From NCBI GenBank assembly GCA_029964075.1, contig CM057129.1:15181430-15245429 (forward strand): a stretch of DNA of 64,000 nucleotides. The letters run 5' to 3'. Below, in pieces: positions 37,601-49,600 of the stretch; the first letter of the stretch is position 1, and every line of letters starts with the position of its first letter. The notes under the pieces are model-generated. The model had not been told where the DNA came from, did not search any database, and saw only the letters and a program-made list of their open reading frames with translations. The position numbers and the translations under genes are program-made. This DNA is from Patiria pectinifera (lineage: Eukaryota; Echinodermata; Asteroidea; Valvatida; Asterinidae).

Positions 37601-40600
37601 AGGACTCCGAGCATACCCCAAGCGCGCTGTCTTCAAGCCAATGCATGCGGGTTAGGTATGCTCAGAATTTCCTGGGTAGCGCTGCCGATATTACCAAGAC
37701 TGGATTTGATTTTTGATGTTGATTGAGACATCCCACCGCCGCGGCAACTTAACTGCGTTTGTCACGGGACTGGCTGCAAAATAAGGGAACAAAAATCTAG
37801 TCTTGAACCAAACCAGACTATACGTTTTCCCCCAAAATAGCGTCGTTACAGCGCTCTCACGCGCTCAATTCCCGCCTTTTTTTAAACCCCTTTATTTAGT
37901 CCGGTAAATTTAGTGGACTCGTACAACGATCGCTGGTCGTTCGCCAGCGCGTTCTCCGTCATGTCCACCAGCGTCCTGCAGCTGTTCTGGGGAGATTGGA
38001 TCTTCGCTCCAGACCTGTCTGGTATTCATAACATGGTCCGAGGTATAGTAAAGATACTCTGTGTATACTAAGCCGGTGAGCAAAATTAGGAGCCATTACT
38101 GACGGTGGAACAGCTCATCTTGCGCACAGTTTTCACGCTTTTTTCAATTAGTCGAGGCACGTATGCATTTCGGTAACCCAATCCGGTTCGTATGAAAGTG
38201 TGACGTCAATTTTCAACTTAAACCACGCCCACTGCACACGGAGTAGCATTGGAACCATTGGAACCGGCCGGATGAAGTATCCGGTTCCTTTAATAGTGTG
38301 ACGGCACTCATCTCAGTTCAACCATGCGTACTTCACACGGTGTAGCATAGCACGAATGGAACCGGAAGTTAACGCAACTCGAGCGTTTATCCAATGGGCG
38401 CTAGTTATCAGGGGTGCGCGCGCGTGTGTGACTTTTTACTAACGAACCGGATAGTGCAAAGTGGCGCGTTTACTCAATGGGCGCTAGTAACAGTTTTCAC
38501 CGGATTGGTCGAAGGAGCAATGAGTGCGCGCGTTCCACCTACGCGCGAGCGCGGTGTGCTGTGTGCTAGCTCAGTAATGACTTCTAAATTTGGTCGTAGG
38601 ATCAGGATAAGATTATAGGTTTATACGACTTCGGTCCACTGACTCATCTTGCAATCCAAACCGGGTTTTAGTCATTTTGTTTTGAAAGTTTAAGTCTGCT
38701 TCAAAGTATGTTTAGTGAAGGGGAGGGGCCAGAGGGCGACAAACTACACCCCGGCGACATTTGGCCATATTTTTAAGGGAAACAAAATATTATCAGCACG
38801 TCCTCTCAACAGGACCTAAAAATACAAATAAACTGACCAAAAAGCTGGATACGACACTGAATTCGAGGTTAGAGTTTTGGAATTCCTGTCTAAAGTGCTG
38901 GTTGGATTGGTAAAGTCCCACGTTAGAATTCTTTCGTGCATGTATTTTAAATATACTAGGAAAATACAGGATTTGTAATTGAGAATAAACATAGTCATCT
39001 TCTTGTCTTTTTCCTTCAAACTCGTAGGAACCATACTAATATTCGTTGGCTTGGCGAATGTCTTGCTGATATCTCTGGTGTTCTATCCGATCCTTCTGTG
39101 CCTGAGAATCAGATCCACGCATGGGCTTACTGGGAACTTCGTTGGTTTGTTGTACACAAATATCTGGTAAGAACGGCGTAATAGGCATGATATCCTTTTG
39201 GGATAAGGTGTTGTCAGTTTAGGTTGAAATTTATGCAAATTGTGGCTATTGAATGATGGTACATTTTTGCAGAACGAAAGAGTTACTATACTTCGGCATG
39301 TCCTTGTGGGGTATGCCACAATTGTGACGGCCCCAACTATAGTTGGGACTGTCGCAGTTATAATAGTTTGGGCATTCGCAATAGTCTGTGTGCAAGGAAT
39401 GTATTTTTTCGCTGGTCACAGAGGGGCCGGCCTATATAGTCATCTTTGATAATTTTGCTATGTCTTGTTTTCTCATTATGTTTCCTTCTTGTAATAGCAT
39501 TTTGTGACTAAGTTGCTTTTTTGGTATTCTGGCCAAGATCTTTAAATGTATCTACTCGCTTCTCGTCTTATAAATAAATGTCGTGGCTGCAGCATGAAAA
39601 TCCACGTTTCACTTAATGACCGTTTCTTTTTCCTCATTTTTTCTTGTAGGCTTACCTATAATCTCTTGCTAATAGTCTACTGCGGAAGAGGACAGGGTGT
39701 AAGTTTTATCTGCTTTTGTCTTTGGTGTCCTTGGTAATATTGAAGTTTGTTTTTTACTCATTTCAGAGCATCTGATGTATTCTTTTCTTTCACAAAAACA
39801 TTCCTATGGGAAATATTGGTATACAAGCTAGACTCTCGTCCCAGCATGATTGATTCTATGGAAATAGAATTTTCCTTCCACCTTGCGGAAGAGGCTGACA
39901 GATATGAGGTATAATTAGCCAAACTTCACAAGATAAACGCTGATCTCAAACTGAAAAAAAAAAGAAAAACAAGGGTTCAAGTTGTAATATTTTATTTTTT
40001 ATAAACAGCTGTCCCGCAACACGACTATTGCCTTGACTGTGCCAGTGTATATCAACTACACCTTTCTGAACATCGGTTTTGCCATTGAACTCCTGAAGGC
40101 AATAAGGAGGAACCTCTGCAAAGTGAAGGTCAGTCAAAAGGCAATATATTTTTTTAAGAATGGGGATGACATTAAGACGCAAATTCCAGGTACAAACAGA
40201 AGAGATATTACCGTCATCAAAGCAATTTAGCAACTTTACTTCAATCTAAAAGTTAAGATTGTAAAAATGAAATTTTGAAGCATATAGCAGCATGTATTAT
40301 CCCACTTCATCATCGCCTACGAATCTATGACACCGTTCTCGTGACCATTATCCCCGTCGTTACAACCATTATTGCCATTTTTTTAGTGGTAGCGAGATCA
40401 CAATCATCAACGCCGCAAATTTATAACAACATTATGACCATGATCACAATCACCATCACCCTCAAAATGTGTTGGCTGCATCGCCATCATTATCTTTACA
40501 CTATTACCCCCATCATCTCCTCCACCATAAACCCCATCAACGCTTTAACCACCTCATCCAAAGTGGCACATTGAATGAATAGTATCCAGGCCCGCCGTCA

Positions 40601-43600
40601 AGGGGGGGGGGGCTGGTGGGGCCGGACCCCCATTGGCGAGCACTTGGTCCCCCAACGGCAAAAGCCATACATATGTATTTTGTATTATTTTTTTTTTACG
40701 GTAGTGGCCCCCCTATTTGATACTTTGCCCCTCCCCTCCCCGATGCTCAGGGCTGGCGACAGGCCTGCCACTATCGCCCCTTTTATCGGCATCACCACCT
40801 ACAACATCTTCACCCCCAATCTACCCACCACTGATCTATCTTGCTGCAGCAACAAACCAAAAGTTACATTTCTGTAATTTGTTCGTGCGTATTTATAGCA
40901 TTGTCTGTACCAATCCTTTCCCAGAATATCACCGTACATGCAGAAGAAGAGGAGGATTACTTTAAGAAGACGCACTATTACGAACGGGTGAAGTTTCTCT
41001 TCAGTCCACCGAAGGAAGAGTAAGTCAATAGTAACTGTTTTTAGATTTGCTTTTTTCTTAATCAAAAAATGCATCAATATTACCTTGAAAACTTAATGTA
41101 CATGTAAACCAAAAACACTCTAGAATCTCGTATAACTACAGTTAAAATCTCAATTTTAAGTTCGTATTGTCGTATGTTTCCTTATACTGATTAATTTGGT
41201 CCCAACACTGCACTGCTGGATTGATTTTCTGTTTCATTTTGTTCTCTTACAGGGAAGAAAAGGGACTACTGAATCGATTAATCAGAAAGATATGGATTGA
41301 TGCACCAGGTATACGTGCCTATACAATATTATTCCGTCTTGAAAACATTGTTTAACGCATCACTGTGAAGTCAGACACATTACGAAGCCAACGATCTATA
41401 CCAAGAAAAGAATCTGAGAGGTCACAGTGACAGAAGATACAGTCAAAAAAAGCGGAACCCAAACCCCAAACAATATATTTCATATTTAAAAAATATGTAG
41501 CAACAAATAATGTAGCAACAAATATTGACTGGAAAGCCAATTTCATAAGCTACTTTTGGATGGAAAAATTACTGAAATTGCTCAATCCGTTCAAAGAATA
41601 TCACCATTTAAACTCAATAACCCCAAACCCTGTCTCGTCCAAAAAATGCGATTTCAACAATCGTCGTCACAATTGTCCTCAAACATCACCAGCGATGAAA
41701 TCTTAGTTTAAACTTTAAGAATATGCAACAAAGTCCTTTTGAAAGCCGGTCTTTTCAAAAAGTAGATTTTACACATCATATTGCTTGCCTAACAAGGGTT
41801 GTTAATCAAAATATTGTGTACTACAGTTTGTGACAGTTGTTGAAACAAGTATTCTGTGTCATTTTCTTTGTTGTTCCAAACAGTCAAAACACACAATAAA
41901 TTGCTTTTTTGGACGAGACAGGTTTAAGGGTCATTGTGTTTAAATGGTGATATTCTTTGAGCGGATTGAGCAATTTCAGTATTTTTTTTCATCTCAAAGT
42001 AGCTTTTGAAATTGGCTTTCCAGTCATTATTATTTTTGGTGCTACATATTTTTTTAAATATGAAATATATTGTTTGGGGTTTGGGTTCCGCTTTTTTGAC
42101 TCACCCTGTATCTGTTCATATATATTTTTTTATTTGGAAAGATTGTAGGTAGGCCTATAGAAGGCAAACACGTTTTTATAGGGGGGTTGTTTTTGCATTC
42201 AATGGGGGACGTTGTTCAATAGAGGACTGTAGGTTCCTCCAATTCCCGCAGGTCCACAATTGACGATTGTGTACAAAACACATGGGAGGTCTTCCTAAAA
42301 AGTACAAGCAAAAGAGGGACAATAGGGGGTCCACGATTAAAAGTGTTTACACATTGCTAGATGGAGTACAAAAGAAAGGCTGTGCAAGTAATGGACTAGA
42401 ACATTCACGAATATCTCGCAGTACTTGCCATAAAATTGACTGGAGTTGTTCTCATTCCCACAGGTTTCCGATATTCCACACGCAGCGTCTGCACCATGGT
42501 GTTAAGCACAATCACGACCTACCAGGTGCGAACAGTTTCCTTTCCAAATTTGAACTCACAGCTTTCAAAACCAACTTTTGATTTGTTTTTCTCTTATTTT
42601 GGAAGCTTTCAGATGACAAATCTAGCAAGTAAATGATTTGTTTTGCTCGTTTCACATGGCACTTAAAATGCAAGGTACATAATGGTTTTTAAGCTTGAAA
42701 TGTCATTCATTCTGGTGAGCACATTAAGAACCGATTTTCCGAATTTCTTTTTCCGTCAGTTTCATGTATTCTGAGAGAACTTGCGGTTGATACCATTTTC
42801 AGACGGAATAGCGTTCAAGACTTGTGGCGAACCAAATTATTCCGGACACAGAACCAACTAAAAATGAAATTTAAAAAAGGCGGTGTTCTCTCTTTTTTAA
42901 TTTAAAAAAAGTGTTTCTTTTGTGCTTGAATTGTCAATCCAAGATTGGTTTGTTGTACATCACCATCGTGAATTCACTTTGGGATATCCCAGACGAACTG
43001 TTGAAGGAAGATGGTCTACTCTACCAGGCCTTCAGCCTCGTCAATTCCACTAGCTACGTGATGGAAGCCAGGGCGTTCTTCGACATAGCTGAAGGTTTGG
43101 TCCTAAGTTTGTTCCTAAATTTAGACTGGTAACTGATAGGGTTACCTCAGTGACCCGGGTTCAAATAGGCTCTACCACTCGTTCCTATGCATAGCTATGG
43201 TTCCAATACACCATGTACGCGCTCATAGAAAACAACACAAAATCGGACAGATACATCGCCACCTGGTGACGATAAAGAGCAAGGCGGCGAGGTTTTTTTG
43301 CTGGAAATTAAAGATTGTGACCCCAGGACATTTTTCTTTTCAGTTTTATTAGTGGTAACCGGGTCAAACTTTATTATATTCCCCTCCCCAAAAACGCCTC
43401 TAAAATGGTTGCCAATCTCTAGGCCAAGTTCTAAATGAAACCCCCCGCCTCTATGCGAAATAGGCCCACGAGTTAAGGCTTTCTGTGGACCAAATCCCCA
43501 AGTCACAAATGCTTGATCTCCAGATTTTTTTTTACAAAATGCCCCAAGTACAGGCTGCAAGGACCTCTTATTTGAAATAAGCTGTGGGATCCTAAATATT

Positions 43601-46600
43601 AATGAGCTCGCGCGCACTGAATTTTCAGGTTTTGTTGGTGTGCATCCCTACATGATGCTTGGATTTTCAGACCCTATCTGATTGTGTGGGTCAAAATGAT
43701 CCTAATTTGGTAATAATGTTATTATATTTTTTTCCAGATATGTTTTGGATTGCATGTTACTTCGCCATTGCGTTGGCAGTGCTGTACAACATCCATGTCC
43801 AAATATGTTACAGGTATGTGTCCCCTGATCACTTCACACGAAATTGACGACTTGGAACGATTGCATGCAAAATATTTACACCAAGTATTCAAGGACAAAT
43901 GACAACTGAAGTCAAATCAACCAACGTGTTTGAACAATACAAAAGACACTGACTGTGGAATGTATGTGTACATTTTCTCTTCTTTTATATGTTTGTTTTT
44001 AATTGTCCTCTTTTTTTGGGGGGGCGAGTGGGTGGGTATATTTCATGACAAGTGAATTTTGTTTGTCAGGCCTACAAAGATGTTCCTTACCTAATTTAAA
44101 CTCTATAACTTGTACATTTCAGGGAACACACTCTATTGCTATGGAGGGGCGTGAAGGATTTCTGCCCTAAGGAAAAGTTCAGCTTGCCTGCTCTAGTCGT
44201 AAGTCCATAGGACATTCTTAATGTGACGGATGACAACAAAAAAGGACTCCTTTGATGACGATTTAACTGTTTCCCATGTATTGTACCAATAGCAAAATGT
44301 GTGACGGGTTTTGTACACTCAGAAGTTGAATGCGAATGCAAATGCGAATGCGGTTCAATCTGCAATTAATATAAAACCAAAAAATACAATAAGTCTCTAA
44401 AATTATGTCAAAATGTACCTGCACATACATGAATCAATTACAATATGAACTAAATGAATTAAACTGACTGATTTGATCCCCAAACTTATGAAATTGTGTC
44501 TAGCGTGAATTATTTCCTCATTAAAAAATACATGTATGTGTCCTAGTACATCAATGTTTCGATTAAATTTAATATTCAAGTGTCCAAAATTAACCTTGGT
44601 TGACAGTAATCCATATAAACTGATGTGAGAATCATGTCACGTGCATTTAGTAAACGTGTATAAAACGTGCATCGCTAATTCTACTCAAATTTTATCCCCA
44701 AAAGTTGACCCAAAATAACTATATCTAATGACCGTAATTATTACCCCCCTTTATTCACAATTATCTTTAACCCTTTATCTAAATCTCTTAACAATTATAA
44801 GTACTCACAACATTGGGCGTATCGAATAATGATGCAAAATCAAAGGATCTTTTGACGGATTTCTACAAACTTTACAAAACTATGTGACAATGCTGGCGCG
44901 CCGAGAGCGCCCTCTGTTGACCAAGAAAAATTCCACGCCTATGACGTCACGAACGAACTGGAAAACTTTCCTACCCGCAACATCCCAGCCCCTTAAATGA
45001 GAATACTAAATTATGATCATTTACTAAAATTACACTGAACTATGTTGCTCCTTTAACTCGAACTATGAACTAGTTTCTAAAACTGCTACTTTAGTAATAA
45101 CAAACATGAACATTTTAACATGTGGCTATAATACGCTGAACATTAACTGATCCATCATGGGGAAATCAACTGCAATAGAAAAACTGCTTGTTTTACAACT
45201 TGACTCCAGATCTGATAGAAATACATGCATATTGCTTCATCTACTCAGAATTCCACTGTAACTTTCTCTTGAGCAGTAGCAAATTTCACAAGGAATTCAA
45301 ACATACCATGCATAATCAAATCCAAACTATTTTCAGAGATTGGCAACATTGTCACATGCAATACAAATCACATACCTACGGTGTCTTGAAAATGTTTTAC
45401 CACAATCAGTAGAATTTCAAGATAACATCCAATTTGGGCAGTAATATTATGCAGTAATAACAACAATTATAACACAATTAAGCAACATTTAAATGCAACT
45501 TGCATAAAATCTGAAAATCACTTGATTTGACAAACTTAAAGTGGCACTCTGATCCATGTCAATCATGGATAAAATATGTCTTGCAATGTTCTCAAAGATT
45601 GCCCAGTCCAACTCAGGAATGTTCGATTGTCCGAGATGACTGTTTCTCTCTTGACTTGTTTCGGTGCTCCACGGGTGTGCGATTCAGCCTGATACATGTA
45701 GGGTGGAGTGTGGCCAATTCAAAGGCTCAAAAAAGAGGCGGCGCTAGGCTCGCACCTCTGTCATACTACAATGCATGACATCATTCATATGTGTAAATTC
45801 CACAAATGACACAATGATACTCTCCTCTTGCCTACTCCGGACTCCAAAACTGGTGTAAAGCACTCCAATATAAAGGTTGATACCTCATCTCTCCTTGGCT
45901 TCTGCAGACTCCATCAGACATAGCTTGTGGATGGGCCTGACGAGTGTGGTTGACCTTGTCTTTATTTTTGCTGATCGGACCAGCTTGTCTTCACCAGCAT
46001 AGATCTCGACGACTCTCCCCAAGGACCACTGGTTTCTCGGTTGATCCTCAACAATGAGAACGATGTCTCCGACCTCAATGTTCCGTACTGGCTCGTTCCA
46101 CTTGCCTCTCTGCTGCAGTGTGGGTAGATATTCTCGTATCCATCTGCGCCAAAAGACATCCGCAAGATACTGCACATGTCGCCACCTTTTACGGCTGAAC
46201 TGGTCTTGCTTCTGGAATACATCGACTGGCAATGCGCTGTTCTGACGCAACAGGAGAAGATGGTTTGGCGTCAAGGGTTCTGGATCTCTCGCGTCATCAG
46301 ATACTACTGTAAGTGGGCGTCCGTTGATCACTGATTCAACCAAGCACATCATGGTTGATAGGCTTTCGTCATGCAGAACTTGCTGCTTCATTACAGTGTT
46401 CAGAATTTTCCTGACTGTTCTGATCTGTCTCTCCCACGGTCCTCCCATGTGGGACGCTGCCGGTGGGTTGAATTTCCATCTGATCCCCTTTTGAAGAAGA
46501 TACTCATGGACCTGCTGCTTGTTCCATCGTTTGATCCCTTCCCTCAGCTCACGCTCAGCTCCGATGAAATTGGTGCCGTTGTCGCATCTGATAAGTTCTG

Positions 46601-49600
46601 GTTGACCGCGTCTGGCCATGAATCGCTGCAAGGCATTGAGAAAGGAGTCAGTCTCCATAGAATGCAGAACTTCGATGTGAACTGCTCTAATCGCCAAACA
46701 GGTAAAGATACAGCCGTATCTTTTCACTTGACTTCGGCCTTGCTTGACCAAAAATGGCCCAAAACAGTCTACTCCGACGTAGTTGAATGGCGGTTTCTCA
46801 GGGGTTACTCGGTCTTCAGGTAGATTGGCCATCTTCTGAATGCTGGGTGAAGCTGATCGGCGTTTGCACACAAAACAATCATGCAACACCTGTCGTACTG
46901 TGGTTCTTCCTCCGATCACCCAGTACCGCTGTCTCATCAATGACATAACATGCTCTCTCCCTGAGTGACCTGATACAGCATGAAAGTGTCTCACCAATAG
47001 CTTGACAATGTGATTCATCTTTGGAAGGATGACAGGATGTTTTTCTTGTGTCTGCAGCTTGGAATTCTTCAATCTCCCTCCGACGCACATCACTCCTTCA
47101 CTGTTGATTTTTGGGTCCAGTCTGTAGAGAGGACTGGATTTCTTCACAGGGTTGGCGGTTGTATGCAGTGTCTGGTATTCATCTGTGTAGGCTTGTCGTT
47201 GAACGTGTCTGATGATTGCTTGTTCTGCCTTGTCAAGATCATCTACTGTTAGTGGCTTCTTCATGTCACTTGGCACACGTCCATCCTTGTTCTGCAAGTA
47301 CTCTCTCACTCGCAAGATCCATGCTACAGCCTTCTTTAGCCTGTGCCACGATGAGTAGTGTTGGAGTAGTTTGTCTGTCGCCTTGTTCTCTTCGGAATCT
47401 ACAGCAAATATCTGCACTTGCTCCTTGCTTTTCTTAAGCTCCGGATCACTCTGTCTTAGGGGTTCCATAACTTCTGGTTCCTTCGGCCAGTGTTCTTGTG
47501 GCATTAGGAGGAACTCTGGTCCTTGTAGCCACCTTGTGCTCTTCTTAAGCTCACCGGCTGACATCCCTCTTGATATGTCATCAGCAGGGTTTGACTTTGT
47601 GTCTACATAATGCCACTGACTTGCTTCTGATGCATTATGTATGGTAGCTATCCTGTTGGCTGCAAATGTGCGAAACCTCCCGTCTGTACTTCGAATGTAC
47701 TGCAGCACAATGGTGCTATCTGTCCAGAATGTTGAGTAGATCGGTTCCTGTACATCTAACTCTCTCTTCACTGCAACATCAAGCTTAGCAGCAAGGGTCG
47801 CTGCTGCAAGCTCAAGACGAGGTATCGTCATTGTTTTTAATGGCGCTAGATGAGACTTGGCCATCACCAGACTGCTGTGTAGCTCACTGCTGGTGTTCTT
47901 CATGACAAGGTAGGACACTGCTCCATAAGCCTTCTCTGAGGCATCTGCAAAATTATGCAACTGGTATTCTGTCACTGTGCCAAAGCCGTGTGGCTTCACA
48001 CATCTGTTAACTTCAAACTCCTTCATCTCTGCTAGCTCTTCTGACCAACCTTGCCATTTTCGTCGCTGCTCTTCTGGTACTGGATCATCCCATCCCAGCT
48101 TCATTCTTGTCAGCTCCTGGAGTAGCAGTCTCGCTCTCAGGATGAACGGGTTGGCATATCCCAGGGGGTCATAGATTGATGACACAATGCTCAATAGCCC
48201 ACGTCTCGTCAGGGGCTTGTCCTTAGGTGACAACTTGTATCCCAAACAGTCTCTTTCAACATCCCAGCTGACGCCCAAGGCTCTGTCTACAGGTAGAGCA
48301 TCAAGGTTTAGGTCAAGACCCTTCAACTGCTTGGATCGTTCTTCGGTAGGGATGGACTTCAGGACACTTGGTTTGTTACTCAGCCACTTCGTCAATTTGA
48401 ATCCGCCTCTTTGCAGCAGATTTCTCAGCTCGTCCGATAGATTCACAGCTTTCTCTTCACTCTCGACGGAAACCAGGCAGTCGTCAACATAGAAATTGCG
48501 CTTCACAATCTCTACAGCTTCAGGACTGAACTCATCTTGGTTATCATCGGCTGTTTGGCGCAGTGCAAAATTGCAGCAACTGGGGCTCCAGGTCCCGCCG
48601 AACAGGTGCACACACATCCTATACATCTTTGGTTGTTGAGTCATGTCGCCGGATGGCCACCATAGGAACCTCAACACATCTCGTTCTTCCACTGGTACTC
48701 GAACTTGATGAAACATGGCCTCCACATCTGCCATGAAGGCGACTGGTCCCTGTCTGAATCTCAGCAAGACTCCGGTAAGTTTATTTGTCAGATCTGGCCC
48801 TTGCAGAACTTCATCATTGAGAGACACACCTCCGCTCTTAGCTGCACAATCGAACACGATGCGTAATTTGTCGGGTTTCATGGGGTGGAAAACTGGATGG
48901 TGAGGAAGATACCAGATAGCCTGATCTTCAGACTGACATTCTTGTTTCTCTACTTCCTCAGCATACCCCTTCTTGAGTAAGTCCTCGATGCCTTCTTGGT
49001 ACTTACGACGGAGACTGTCATCTTTGCCAAGCTTTCTTGCAAGACTCTGCAGCCTCTGTTCTGCTAACCACCGATTATTTGGCAGGCATGGAGGATGACG
49101 CTTGAATGGCACTGGTAACTGATAATGTCCTCCATCAACGCTTATCCCATCTTTCCACATCTTCAGAGCTCTTTGGTCGTTCACTGACATGCCTCTTTCA
49201 TCATGTAGTGTATCTGATGCCTCCAGCTTCCAAAACTTATGAACCTGTTCTTCCAGGCCGATGTCTCCTTGAATGAAGGTAGAGGTAGCATGAGTGTTCT
49301 GCTCTGTTGTGCCGACTTTGTTCACTGGGCCATGTAGCGACCATCCCAATGCCGTTCGCACAGCATAGGGTCCGTCCTTTGCCTTTCCTCTTCTTATTTC
49401 GAGAGGCATCAGTGCTCTCGGAATATCTTGACCAATCAGGAGTCCAACTTCATTCTCGCCTGCAAACGGTAGGTCAATGCCCTGCAGGTAGGGTAGTCCA
49501 GCTATCTCTTCCATCTTGGCCATGTGGGTACTCTGAATGTTGATCTTGTGTTTGGTGAACACATTTGGCAACTCTATACGGTCTGTGGCTGGTCCCGAGT

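Noticed and set aside
39334..39349. Perfect palindrome CCCAACTATAGTTGGG
   Set aside because: Sixteen bases in an intron with no second copy or neighbouring motif noticed; expected occasionally by chance.
41352..42148. Two facing frames with similar aromatic-rich peptides
   Set aside because: The similarity is explained by the inverted repeats of the element at 41435-42113; neither frame is coding.
43195..43617. A 140-codon open frame on the minus strand in an intron of gene B
   Set aside because: No recognisable domain or hydrophobic pattern, and it lies antisense in an intron next to true exon 13. Length alone does not support a gene.
46371..46823. Several plus-strand frames inside the BEL/Pao coding region (up to 150 codons)
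   Set aside because: They are antisense shadows of the Gag-Pol frame and carry no domain of their own.
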